From assembly GCF_048544455.1 (NCBI RefSeq), contig NC_133536.1, positions 172,998,825 through 173,062,824 of the forward strand: a stretch of DNA of 64,000 nucleotides. The letters run 5' to 3'. Position 1 is the first letter of the stretch. Every line of letters starts with the position of its first letter. This document shows, piece by piece, positions 44,551 to 54,959 of this stretch. The notes beneath the pieces are model-generated. The model saw only the letters and a program-made list of their open reading frames with translations, did no database searches and was not told the origin of the DNA. The position numbers and the translations under genes are program-made. The DNA comes from Silene latifolia. Lineage: Eukaryota > Streptophyta > Magnoliopsida > Caryophyllales > Caryophyllaceae.

Positions 44551-45978
44551 ATGACGAAAGGGAAAGCAGTGGACCGTGGGCAGTCCAGCAGTCAGGGGGC
44601 ATCAAAACGGTCGCGGATTACGACGCCCATGGTCGAGATAACTACGGATAGTCTACCTGGCTATCCGCAGGTGATTTTCTCTTCCTCTTCACAGAGAGCT
44701 AAATTTCTTACTTTGGTCGAAAAAACGAAAGTTCAAGCAACCCGTTTTCTGCATAAACCGACTTTAGAAAAGCTAGGGTGTCTCGAGTCCGCTGTTTCTC
44801 TGCTAAATGGGACAGGGATGTCAGGGTTGGTGGACATGGCTGAGTTCACATACCGTATTTTGACTCTTGAGTTTTTCGCTTCCTTTATTTTCGACCAAAA
44901 ATCTTTTGAAACTGATAAAAATAGCTCCTGTGTCTCTTTTAGGCTGTTTAATGTCACTTATTCCTTGACACTAGCTGTGTTTGCTGGTTATTTGGGTCTG
45001 TGTTTCGAGGGTAACACCTCGGAGTCGTCTGATGTGCATAGGGTTATGTGGTCGTGCATATCCGACCTGGACGCCCCTAAGAGGAAGGGCACTTCCGTCC
45101 ATTTACCCCCCTTTCGTTACTACTTCCGGCTGATGGGCAACACCATCTTTGGCCGCAAAGAGTCAAATAACATAAATAAAATTGAATTGTCTATCTTAGC
45201 AGGTTATCTGAACATCGAGAGTCGGGTTGCCCACATTTATAACATTTCTTATTTGGCTGCCTCTCACTTCAACACTATAAGTGAAGGGACCTCTCTGGCC
45301 ACTATAGTCTGTGGTGGGCTAGTGACTCGTATAGCCCACCGTCTTGTTCTTATCTTTCCTCGAGAGGAGGCTCCTCTCGAACCTCTTGCACGCTTCATGG
45401 ACCTTGACTACGTCAAGTCCGTGAAGTGGGTCGATACACGGGGTCGGTGGAAGATCGATTCTTTCATTTCCGACCCCATTCCTATCCTTGCCCTCCCTCC
45501 TATTTTACCCTTTACTACTGCTGAGGGGGAGATTCGACCGCCATTGCCTAGCTATAGGCTTCCCATTACGGGAGGCTCCTCTCATGCTTCCACCTCGAGA
45601 GGAGCTCGTACCCCTTCTTCACGGGTTCCTTCTTCCTCCACTCCTACTCCTGGGCCGGGTTTACCGGCTACTTTTCGACGCCCTGCACCAATTGTTATCC
45701 CTGCGGTCATGGACCAAAGGGTGGTTTCACGTGTGTTTGGTGATTTATGCAGGAGTTTTGATCAGCACAGGATGGACATGGCTCTTGCCATATACCCAGT
45801 TTATGAGGAGTTTGCTCGGACAGGGATGCTACCTGGACCCACCCGTCTTTCTTTGTTCCCCCGGAGGGCGGATATCCTCCGCCTGCTACGACGTCTACTC
45901 CCACTGCTACTGCTGCTGAGAAGAAGGAGGAGGACGACTCAGGGTCAGATGTGGCGAGCGGTTCCGAGTATGAGCTAG
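44551..45978 (+). CDS. Athila ORF2 of E2, frameshifted near its end
   Basis: Starts MTKGKAVDRGQSSSQG at ATG 44551, chosen because it is the first ATG after the candidate acceptor; the longer frame begins with GTG upstream. It corresponds to E1 ORF2: YPQVIFSSSSQRAKFLTL aligns with its early region, then FTYRILTLEFFASF, RLFNVTYSLTL, and SILAGYLNIESRV. A serine/proline-rich segment follows. The present frame ends at TAG 45976-45978 with an arginine/leucine-rich tail. In another frame, from about 45865, the sequence reads YPPPATTSTPTATAA and then an acidic EEDDSGSD tail to TAG 45990-45992, which resembles the acidic end of E1 ORF2. A single-base indel near 45850-45870 is likely. Function unknown. 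Confidence 0.75.
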   Translation: MTKGKAVDRGQSSSQGASKRSRITTPMVEITTDSLPGYPQVIFSSSSQRAKFLTLVEKTKVQATRFLHKPTLEKLGCLESAVSLLNGTGMSGLVDMAEFTYRILTLEFFASFIFDQKSFETDKNSSCVSFRLFNVTYSLTLAVFAGYLGLCFEGNTSESSDVHRVMWSCISDLDAPKRKGTSVHLPPFRYYFRLMGNTIFGRKESNNINKIELSILAGYLNIESRVAHIYNISYLAASHFNTISEGTSLATIVCGGLVTRIAHRLVLIFPREEAPLEPLARFMDLDYVKSVKWVDTRGRWKIDSFISDPIPILALPPILPFTTAEGEIRPPLPSYRLPITGGSSHASTSRGARTPSSRVPSSSTPTPGPGLPATFRRPAPIVIPAVMDQRVVSRVFGDLCRSFDQHRMDMALAIYPVYEEFARTGMLPGPTRLSLFPRRADILRLLRRLLPLLLLLRRRRRTTQGQMWRAVPSMS

Positions 45979-46133
45979 AGGAGGATCAGTAGCAGCTGTC
46001 TGCCTCCCCTTTTTTATGGCTGGTTTGGGGAGGCCGTATTTAGTGAGTTTCCATTTCTTTTTCATTAGTTTCCATTTCTTTTGTAGATGTTTATATCCCT
46101 CCTTGTTTTTGGATGCTGTTGTTTAGTTGATGA

Positions 46134-46170
46134 GCGCAATGAGGGCATTGCGCGTTTTGGTTTGGGGAGG
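46134..46170 (+). promoter_or_regulatory. Internal hairpin plus purine tract (E2)
   Basis: Perfect stem GCGCAATG/CATTGCGC around AGGG (46134-46153), then GTTTTGGTTTGGGGAGG. E1 and E3 have equivalents with different stems. Confidence 0.6.
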
Positions 46171-46938
46171 GTATATGCATATGCTTGTCACATTTGCATT
46201 GTTTTACTCGCATTTTTTGGTCATGTTTATCGCATTTCCGCATGCATTTGCATTTAATTCTAAAAATTAAAAAAAAAAAAAAAACACAACAAAAATACAA
46301 AAATATCACATTTACTTTTGCATGTAGGTCGAGTCGGAATGGATGGATTTCAATGATAAAATTACTTTACGTATTGTCTCATTGCCCTTCCTTGCACTTT
46401 TAATGTCGTTGAGTATGTCACTTGCATAGTCTACGAGTTTTTGTTGGAATTTTACTAAACGAATAGACATGACTCAATATTCGCAAACTACTTAAAATTT
46501 CTAAGGTTAGAGCTTATTTAAACTGGTGTCATTTATGACCGATTTCATGTAGTAATGAGAGTAGTTACTCCTCGTAAGGCATGTCACATAAATTTGCATA
46601 AACATGAATTTTATCTGCTTAATACCTGTATGCATTTGGTTTTGCGGTTTGCTGACACATGTGGAAGAGGTTCCCTTTATTTCATTTTGCCCATAAGCCC
46701 CACAAAAGCCAAATTTGCCTTTTTTGTCCCATAAACTACATTCCAAATTTAGCCACCCTAGCCGAGCTAGTAAAGGTAGTTATTCGGGAATATTATTTTG
46801 CGATTTCGTTTTCATTGTCTCGTGTGAGAAATGCATCAGTTTTGGTGATATGTTGGGAAATGAGGGAAACTTTGAATTGAAAGAAAAAAAAAAGAAGAAA
46901 CTGAATTGAGCAGAGGAGGTTCAGGTTAAAAAGGGTGG

Positions 46939-46967
46939 TCGATCGACCGTGTCACCTGGTCGATCGA
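46939..46967 (+). repeat. TCGATCGA pair in the E2 3' UTR
   Basis: Octamers at 46939 and 46960, 21 bp apart. The spacer CCGTGTCACCTGG is identical to that of the LTR pair at 37305-37333, so this pair is a copy of the LTR block or the reverse. Confidence 0.9.
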
Positions 46968-47660
46968 CTGCCAAATCAGGTTTTGAGAAAGAAAAAAAAA
47001 AGAGAGAAAGAAAAAGAAAGAAAGAAAAGAAAAATCACATGATTAGAATGATTTTTGGATGGTGATTTTTATTCCCATGTTGCTATTTATATTATTTGGG
47101 GATTATTATTATTTTGGGAGATTGTGAGATTTATGCTTTTAGTAGCACCGTTTGATTTTATCTCGAGTACGAAGTTGGGAAATGTTCAGAAATTTGGTGT
47201 TTAGAAGTTGCTTGCTCGGCTTTATCTCCTCTTATCCAAATTTATCTTAGCCCTTTCTTACCCGTGGCCTCACAATCCCAAATCGCCTCGGCATGTGTCA
47301 TGGTCTTTAAATGGTTGGAATGCATATGTACGGTTGTAGAGATTTTATTCATGTTAGATTGCAGGCATGTTTTTATGGGCCGTAGTTAGGTGAGAGACTT
47401 ATTTCAATCATTCTTCTATCTTGCACAATTAAATTCTCACCCTATTCTTAAAATTGAGTGAATGAGCGACCCGTGAGAGTCCGATATACACGAGTCTTGC
47501 AAGGTCGAAAGTTTGGTAAATTCTTGAACATGTTTAACTCGTTTGCGCTTGACAAAATGCTTTGATATTATTTGTTGCATTAAATTGGTTGGGCATGATA
47601 ATACGTTCTTGTTTTGAGAAGGAAATCCGTTCCAATAAGTGTTTAGATTGAGTCTTAGTG

Positions 47661-47698
47661 CTTGCTTGGGGACAAGCAAGGTTTGGTTTGGGGAGATT
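47661..47698 (+). promoter_or_regulatory. Terminal hairpin and polypurine tract of E2
   Basis: Perfect stem CTTGCTTG/CAAGCAAG around GGGA (47661-47680), then GTTTGGTTTGGGGAGAT to the LTR start at 47699. Confidence 0.8.
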
Positions 47699-48985
47699 TG
47701 ATACGTGCATATTCTATACACTTTATTAGCGGTTTTGGCACGTATTTCTATGCGTAATTGTTAGCTTTAAGCTATTATTTCTCCCGAAACGGTTTACTTT
47801 GGATTTCCTATGTCATTATTGTAGGAATGATCGGAACTAAGCTAAATCAAGCTTTTATTTGTTCCCGGGGGTATTTTATGGAAACTATGAAGTTAGAAGC
47901 TTGGAATTAGATCGTCTCGGGATGCGTGCATGAAGTTGGAGGGCTGGAATCTGCTACAGTGCAACCAGTCTATCGACCAGAGAATCCAGTCTATCGACCA
48001 TGGAGTTTAGTAGAGGAGGCAGTGTTGCCAGCACTGTACTGGACGGTCGATCGACCGTGTCACCTGGTCGATCGACCAGAGTTCGAAGCTGCGATTTCAT
48101 TTACGCGTTTGTCTTTTGAAAGCCCACTTGTAATTTATCTTATGGGCAGAACTATTATTAGTAGAACGTAATAAATAATTTAGGTTATGCTTTTATTATT
48201 CAACAACTGAAGTTTTAGACCTAGTTTTGAAAACACGAAGTGGAGGCTACGAATTACGATCAATTGTTTGTTCATCGAATTCTTTAGTAAGCTTTAATTC
48301 AATTTCAATATTCCTTTATTCTTGTCTATTTTATTTCTAGTTTCTTCCAATTTATACTTAAGCAATTTAATTTTAATCCCTTAGTTTTAATTCTAATTCA
48401 ATCATGTTAATTTTATTCCATATCTTTAATTCTGCAATTGTCATATTCTTAATCATGCGTAGCTAATTTCCTAAGCTAGGAATCAGGGAATCCATGGCGT
48501 CATGAGTTGATTTTATTAAGTTTAGGTTGAACCCGTACCGGTCTTATTTACTTTTGTGAGATTTTACCCTTTGCTAGATTGAGAGATTAGCGGAGTTAGA
48601 TTTCTTAGAAGTAATTGGAAAGACTAGTGGAGCGAAAGCAATCTAGTTTCATTCTAGGGTGGAAGAAGACCGAGAGGCTTAGTTCGAATAAGGACTTAGA
48701 GGACCTATTTGACATCCTGAGACGGTATTGGACAGACCTTGACTTTACTTGACTGACCCTTAAGCCATGGTGAACCGAAGTTCCTAGCTGCTTTTTAATA
48801 TCTATTTTAATTTTCATTTGAATTTCGGTAATTAGTTTAGAATCAACCAACCACCCCCCCCCCCTCCCCCCAACAATTGTTACTTCAATAGATTAAAAAT
48901 AGCAAATAGAATTGATCTGTATCTCCGTGGTTCGACCCTTACTATCACTAGCTATAGTTTTAGTTTGGTTTATAAATTTAATTTT
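47699..48985 (+). repeat. 3' LTR of E2, right end deleted
   Basis: It aligns with the 5' LTR from TGATAC up to TTATAAATTTAATTTT. It then jumps to host-element sequence (CATTCAACCC) without the last 20 bp or so and GTATCA. The C-tract at 48852-48871 differs in length and composition from its partner. Confidence 0.9.
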
Positions 48986-49134
48986 CATTCAACCCATTAT
49001 ACACAACATTACAAAGCTTTCTCATCTCATAAGGGTATTCACGTAAAGAGTTAAACTCTTTCATTCTATTGAAAAACTTGTAAAATGGTTCATCATGAGT
49101 TTGGCGACAACAACTAGTAGCCATCAAATCAAAG
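48986..49134 (-). pseudogene. E3 gag-like ORF, N-terminal piece
   Basis: On the minus strand, ATG 49134 begins MATSCCRQTHDEPFYKF, followed by FNRMKEFNSLREYPYEMRKL, up to the E2 insertion. Together with 36956-35814 it forms one interrupted ORF that starts 104 bases after the PBS. The short leader and helical content suit a Gag-derived protein. Confidence 0.6.
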
Positions 49135-49237
49135 AAGTAAACAAACTAAGTCAAGTAAAGGAGTCCTATATTTACAAAGACTAACTACACTAATTAAAGA
49201 CCAATAGTTCAAAAACAAGCTTTAGCTATGTTGCCTT

Positions 49238-49254
49238 CCCCGGCAACGGCGCCA
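49238..49254 (-). promoter_or_regulatory. Primer binding site of E3
   Basis: The minus strand reads TGGCGCCGTTGCCGGGG, five bases from the LTR, matching the tRNA-Asp-type PBS of Athila elements. Confidence 0.85.
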
Positions 49255-51105
49255 AAATTTGGTAGGGAATAAGACTAGGTCGTTAATTTCTAGAATTAAG
49301 CTACCAAATTATATATTTATAAACCAAACTCGACTCTACACTATGCAATAAGAATAGTAGTAAAGGGAAGTAAGGGCCGAACCCAAGAGAAGGACTATTA
49401 AACTAAAGACTTGAATTGTAAACTATTGAATACTTAGCTTAGACTCTACTACTAATTTAGACTCTAATGACAAGTTTATAAACAAACAATGGTTATTAAC
49501 AATGACAAACAATAGATGAACATAGACAAAGGGGAGGTTTTGAGTTGATTGGTAACACGAATACAAAGTAAAGTTGCAATCTTTTTCTAACAAGCAATAT
49601 AACAAACACTTGGTGAACAAGAAAATCTATAAATATTATTAAAAGGCTAGACATTAAACGCCACGTAGACAAATGTGACATGGCAACAATTAATTGTGAC
49701 GTGGTAAAATATGGTCCGCGTGGAAATACTAGCATTGTAGTACACATGAAAAAAAAATTATCAATTCCACATTTAAAAGTTACTCTCATAATTAATGGTA
49801 AAAAACTAAATTTAGATAATTTTAATTTCATAGGATAATTTTTAAATCACTCTCATGAAAAGTGGATTTAATAATAATAATAATAATCTATAAATATAAT
49901 TAAAAAGTAAGCCAAACTATCAACCATCAACTATATGTCTTATTTAAATTTCATAAGATAACAGCGTAGAATCACTACAAAACTTTCATTTGATAATATG
50001 TGACTAATTAATAATATTCATTCATAAAATTAAGATAGAATACTTATTATCACGTTTATGGCCCCTTATTCATCTCTAACTCTTCATTTTCTCTTTAGCT
50101 CTTCCTTTTCCTTTTTGATGATTCCTTTCTCCTCCTAAAATTTAACTCCTTATTTGATGCTAAGTTAATATAAGTAAAGTCTTTAAAATAAGCACTTTTA
50201 TTTTTTACCCTTTTTTCTAACCTTTTGGCATATTCATATGTTATTGAAACTTTCCATTGCATATAATTTTTATTAATCATTTGCATCTGTGAAAAAAAAT
50301 AAAGTTATATCATACATAAAAAAATGGGGAAAGGTTAAGTATATTCATTACTCAAAAAATAGTGTTTTACAACTCTTCCTATAAATATTCCATCCAACAA
50401 CCTATATAAAGAATTATATTTGGTATTGTTTAAATCACTTTTATTGATGTCAATTTGTATTTCTCGCCTTGATTTATTTTTGCAGATGGAATGGTACAAT
50501 TTTCTTATTATTGCAAAGTTGGATTGAGCAGTTAATTACGTTATACATAAGGTATGTTCTACGAGTTTTGTTTGTGTAATTTATATAAGCTTATTGAAAA
50601 ATGCACAGTTTTTTGTAATTTATCCACTAATATCGCTTTGTGGTAGATTTATTTTATACTATCTTTATGTAAACCCTCTTACAAGATTAATTGAATTATC
50701 GTTAAATGTATGTTTGTTTCTTATTCTATTTTTGTAGATGATGCTTCCTTTGTCTTCTCATAATATTAACATAGTGTATTAAAAAAAATACATGGGAAAT
50801 GTGTAGGCAACAGAAGGATTTAGTTGAACAAAAACTTGATATCCGTCCTTGAACCATGTTCTAATGATATTAAAACTTATTTGGTACGTAATTGTCTCAT
50901 TTGATATAAAAATAAAACATTTTTAGTTTTTAATTCGAATTTAGAGGATCTTAGTAAATTGTTTTTTTATAACTCTGTTTTTGTAAAAAAAAAAAAAAAT
51001 ACAATATAGTTAAAAGGCTACTTAAAACATCTAATTTTAATTTACATGTCATTTTTATATTGGTTAATATTAAGGCTACATCAGACTTATTTATTAAAAT
51101 TTTTC

Positions 51106-51960
51106 ATAAGATTTACTAATATTTTTTGATGGAAATCATAATACCGATCATGATTTAAATTATAAAAATTAATTAACAATTTACTCTCATTATTTAAATC
51201 GTACAATTTGTCCATTTAACTCTTCATTAACCATAGAGATAGTAGTTAAAAGGTCTTATATGTAGTAAATAAAAAGTCTAATAATTTGGATTATAAAGCT
51301 ACTAATAATATTTTTTAGTGGAAACCATAAGGTCATGTACTAAATTACATAAATAAATTAAGAATTTACTCTCATTATTTAAATTAGAGCTGGCAAACGA
51401 TGACACGACACGAAAACATGACACGGACCCGAGATGAAATTAACGGGTTTGAGTTGAGACTTAATGACCCATTTATGTAAGTGGGTCGACAGGAACACGA
51501 CACGATATTTAATTGGGTTGGGTTTGGGTTGAGCTCTCTAAACACGAACCCGACACGAATGATCTGTTTACTAAATTAATTCTATTTTTTTCTTGATCCT
51601 CCATCACAAAAATATACTTAAACTTTCCAAATATGGACATGACATGAAAACACGACATGAACCCGGTACGAAATTAACGGGTTAGGGTTGAGGCTTGATG
51701 ACCCATTTATGTAAGTGGATCGACACGAACACGACACGATATTTAATTCGGTCGGGTTTGGGTTGGAAGGTTTATGACCCGTTTACATATGACACAAACA
51801 CGAACCCGACACGACCCGACCTATTTGTCAGGTCTAATTTAAATCGTAAAATTTATCCATATAATTCCTCATTAGTAATAAAGATAGTAGCTAAAAGGTC
51901 TTATATGTGATAAATGAAAAATCCAATAACTTGGATTATAAAGCTTCACAATTTGTCATA
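51106..51960. repeat. Tandem duplication of about 186 bp, second copy split by a MITE
   Basis: TTTACTCTCATTATTTAAAT occurs at 51181-51200 and 51365-51384. The sequence after each (CGTACAATTTGTCC and CGTAAAATTTATCC, then AAAGGTCTTATATGTRRTAA) also matches, the second after the MITE. Confidence 0.8.
51385..51836. mobile_element. hAT-type MITE, 452 bp
   Basis: Ends TAGAGCTGGCAAAC and ATTTGTCAGGTCTA (11 of 14 complementary). An 8-bp target duplication ATTTAAAT is at 51377-51384 and 51837-51844. The duplicate at 51193-51201 shows the empty site. The interior has two related blocks rich in GACACGA and GGGTTG. The 8-bp duplication and the TIR fit the hAT superfamily. Confidence 0.8.
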
Positions 51961-52044
51961 TTGTTACTTTTGATTTATTTCAAAACCATCTTAAATATTG
52001 TAATTAGCACACTTGCGAAAAAGTGAAAAATAAGGTGTATATGT

Positions 52045-52276
52045 GCATGTGATTCAAATGTTCACAATCTTCTTAAAAGTACTCCATATTTGTATCTTTT
52101 AAGATTTTAAAATTTTAAACGTTTAATAAGTTGTATAGTTAGTTTTGTAATTAAGATAATGCATGTGATGCAAACGTTCACAGTCTTCTTAAAAGTACTC
52201 CATATTTGTATCTTTTAAGATTTTAAAATTTTAAACGTTTAATAAGTTGTATAGTTAGTTTTATAATTAAGATAAT
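52045..52276. repeat. Two tandem 116-bp units
   Basis: GCATGTGATKCAAAYGTTCA starts at 52045 and 52161. The copies are nearly identical by eye. Confidence 0.9.
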
Positions 52277-53004
52277 GCTTATTTATTTTTATTTTTAATT
52301 TTAATTTTAACTATCTCAATTTGCAGATTATTGATTGTGAGGAGACTATTAAAAAGTGGAGATTATATGTTTGGATCTAAATGTGAAAAACGAAAATATA
52401 TTTTTTACTCTTTTAGTTGGCTTACAAAGCATCACCATTCATCATCGGCGAGATTCTCTATTTAAAAAATATAGATTTTGAGGAAAAGTTAAATTAATAG
52501 TATCTATTTAACTTTCTTAAAAAAATCTATCAGATATGTAGCAGCGATCTTGGAGTACTTTGTTTATCGACCTAACGACGCAGCCGTTTTAGCTTAATTA
52601 TTTATGACATACATCATAAATACATAAAAATAAAAAATTTGTAAAAAATTTAAACAAACATTTATAGTTATAAAATTAGGTACATTAAATTATTAACTAC
52701 AAAATATTCATGAATAATATTAACATGTATTAATATAAATGGAAATAAAATTCAAATTAAAACTTCTATCTATATTACTATGATCATGAAAAATAATTGT
52801 TAACTACAACTTGAATGAAAAAGTCTTCTAAATTATTACAAGATTAAAACCCTAAATGATGAGATTAAATGAGATGATATGATGTTCTTTGATGTGAGTA
52901 GGAGTCTCCCTCTAATATCTCATAATGTGGGTATTTATACCCTTGGCTCTTGGCATTAGGTTAAGGCAAATTTGGGTCTTCAAATTAGTGAATCACGAGA
53001 CAAA

Positions 53005-53036
53005 GCGCAGCCTGCGCGTTGGAGCGCAGCCTGCGC
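53005..53036 (-). promoter_or_regulatory. Palindrome pair upstream of the E3 LTR TATA box
   Basis: GCGCAGCCTGCGC starts at 53005 and 53024 (19 bp apart). The pair is repeated in the second LTR copy near 54484-54516. Confidence 0.7.
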
Positions 53037-53481
53037 ATTTCAGCCTTGCAGCCCGTTTTTGCGAGAGCCATATCTCCCTCGTTTCTTGGACAAATAAGGC
53101 ATGTGATATACCGTTGGAAATATAAGATCACAAGCTTTCACCTAAACTTGGCCTTGCATCGATACGAGGTCTAGAACTCGAGATATACTCGTTTGAAGTT
53201 GACCCTTGTGAAACCGAGTTTTCAATTCTTCATTTTGCCTCTTGTTTGTGCATGTCAAGGCTTCAATCCTTCCTTTTGCTTGCTTATCTTGATTTTGCAC
53301 TTATTTCCTTGGCTTTCCTTATGCTCTCCTTCTTTGCCTTGGTAAGTTATAAGCTAAGTCTCTAAAATTACAACCAAAATTGCAAACCGGTATATTACAA
53401 CAAGTTCAACTCAAACCCGGTATCAAGCATGTTTATTGTGATAACATTAACCTATTGAATCGTCACAATTTGATACTATCA

Positions 53482-54959
53482 AATTGTAAACTATTGAATA
53501 CTTAGCTTAGACTCTACTACTAATTTAGACTCTAATGACAAGTTTATAAACAAACAATGGTTATTAACAATGACAAACAATAGATGAACATAGACAAAGG
53601 GGAGGTTTTGAGTTGATTGGTAACATGAATACAAAGTAAAGTTGCAATCTTTTTCTAACAAGCAATATAACAAACACTTGGTGAACAAGAAAATTCAATA
53701 TTAAAGAGGACTTGATGTAATCCTTCCTTAGTAACTAACAATGATAAAGTTTGACTCTTTTGTAACTCTGTTCTTATTACCCACCTAATACTCTCAAATC
53801 AAGATGTTAACATACACAAATTAAACCATCCATGTATATCCTTCAAGTTTAATCAACAATTCATTAAACCATGAGTGCAAATCAAACAAGAGCATTAAGA
53901 GTTGTGCCAAGATAAGAGGCTAGGATCAATCCTCACAAGATTAAACCATACAAATGAGAAAATACATGAAATTTCCTACTTATTGCATGAATCCTTTAAA
54001 CCAAATCAACATACAACAAGCTTGCTTCAAACAATTCTAGATAGATTATAAACCATTTCTCTAGAATTTGAAATAGTTGGGTAAATAAGATGCAAGAGTG
54101 ATCAATTCATACATTTATCTACTCAACATAAGAAATAAGCATAAGGAAAGATCAATAGATAAATAAAATGAGATTAAAAGAGTCTTACAATACCAAAGTT
54201 GAAAACTTTGGATGAATTACACCAAGCAAGGAAGGATTTAGCCTTCCATAGTCTTCATAAACCCAAAATAACAAGGAAAGATTACAACTTGAATGAAAAA
54301 GTCTTCTAAATTATTACAAGATTAAAACCCTAAATGATGAGATTAGATGAGATGATATGATGTTCTTTGATGTGAGTAGGAGTCTCCCTCTAAGATCTCA
54401 TAATGTGGGTATTTATACCCTTGGCTCTTGGCATTAGGTTAAGGCAAAATTGGGTCTTCAAATTAGTGAATCACGAGACAAATCGCAGCCTGCGCGTTGG
54501 AGCGCAGCCTGCGCATTTCAGCCTTGTAGCACATTTTTGCGAGAGCCATATCTCCCTCGTTTCTTGGACAAATAAGGCGTGTGATATACCGTTGGTAAGC
54601 TAAGATCACAAGCTTTCAATTCAACTTGGCCTTGTATCGATATGAGGTCTATAACTCGAGATATACTCATTTGAAATTGACCCTTGTGTAACCGAGTTTT
54701 CAATTCTTCATTTTGCCTCTTGTTTGTGCATGTCAAGGCTTCAATTCTTCCTTTTGCTTGCTTATCTTGATTTTGCACTTATTCCATTGGCTTTCCTTTT
54801 GATCTCCTTCTTTTCCTTGGTAAGTTATAAGCTAAGTCTCTAAAATTACAACCAAAAATGCAAACCGGTATATTACAACAAGTTCAACTAAAACCCGGTA
54901 TCAAGCATGTTTATTGTGATAACATTAACCTATTGACTCGTCACAATTTAACACTATTA
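53482..54959 (-). repeat. Second, tandem E3 LTR copy lacking 154 bp
   Basis: It begins AATTGTAAACTATTG immediately after the first copy's end, corresponding to 49414 onward, and ends near CACTATTA. It contains the 590-bp middle portion missing from the other copy. A direct LTR-LTR tandem suggests unequal recombination. Confidence 0.75.

Larger units (their letters stand above)
45993..47660 (+). other. E2 3' untranslated region
   Basis: Purine tract GCTGGTTTGGGGAGGC at 46019-46034, hairpin at 46134-46153 and purine tract GGTTTGGGGAGG at 46159-46170. Then come an A-rich stretch at 46262-46285, a palindrome pair at 46939-46967 and a GAAA-rich tract at 46985-47035. No believable ORF. Confidence 0.7.
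36957..48985 (+). mobile_element. Athila element E2, both LTRs, inserted in E3
   Basis: Order: 5' LTR, PBS, gag-protease, RT, RNase H-integrase, spacer, leader intron, ORF2, 3' UTR, polypurine tract, 3' LTR. Every domain of an Athila element is present. Gag carries one in-frame stop, pol two single-base frameshifts and two in-frame stops, and ORF2 is shifted near its end, so the copy is dead as it stands. The LTRs differ by eye at about 27 of 1280 positions (around 2%), older than E4. The 3' LTR lacks its last 20 bp or so and no target duplication is seen, so a small deletion removed the right border. Confidence 0.93.
49626..52799 (+). mobile_element. Helitron-like insert in the E3 LTR
   Basis: It starts TCTATAAATATTATTAAAAG between A and T, a typical Helitron 5' terminus; the uninterrupted LTR copy at 53693 shows the target GAAAA|TTC. 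A second similar start, TCTATAAATATAATTAAAAA, is at 49887. No hairpin plus CTRR end was found near 52799, and about 590 bp of LTR are missing, so the 3' end was probably lost by deletion. The interior is AT-rich and has no Rep/helicase. Confidence 0.55.
49260..53481 (-). repeat. 5' LTR of E3, with a 3.2-kb replacement
   Basis: In plus reading it starts TGGTAG and ends CTATCA. 49414-49625 matches 53482-53693, and 52800-53481 matches 54282-54959. Between them the expected 590 bp or so are replaced by 49626-52799. On the minus strand TATAAATA (52939-52932) lies about 66 bp downstream of two GCGCAG-C-CTGCGC palindromes (53005-53036). Confidence 0.75.
35001..54959 (-). mobile_element. Non-autonomous Athila-like element E3 (split, minus strand)
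   Basis: Read right to left: a tandemly duplicated LTR (54959-49260), PBS (49254-49238), an ORF start at 49134, the E2 insertion (48985-36957), the rest of the ORF (36956-35814), the two-hairpin module (35549-35501), a CCACATTG hairpin (35452-35433) and a TTGGGGAGGAG purine tract. No protease, RT, RNase H or integrase lies between the ORF and the post-pol module, so E3 depends on relatives for mobility. The far end and any 3' LTR were not found; the left limit is approximate. Confidence 0.75.

Noticed and set aside
50462..50800. Possible captured exon(s) in the Helitron-like insert (TTTGCAG|ATGG..., GTATGTTC)
   Set aside because: Splice-like strings occur but the flanking translations are short and show no recognisable protein.
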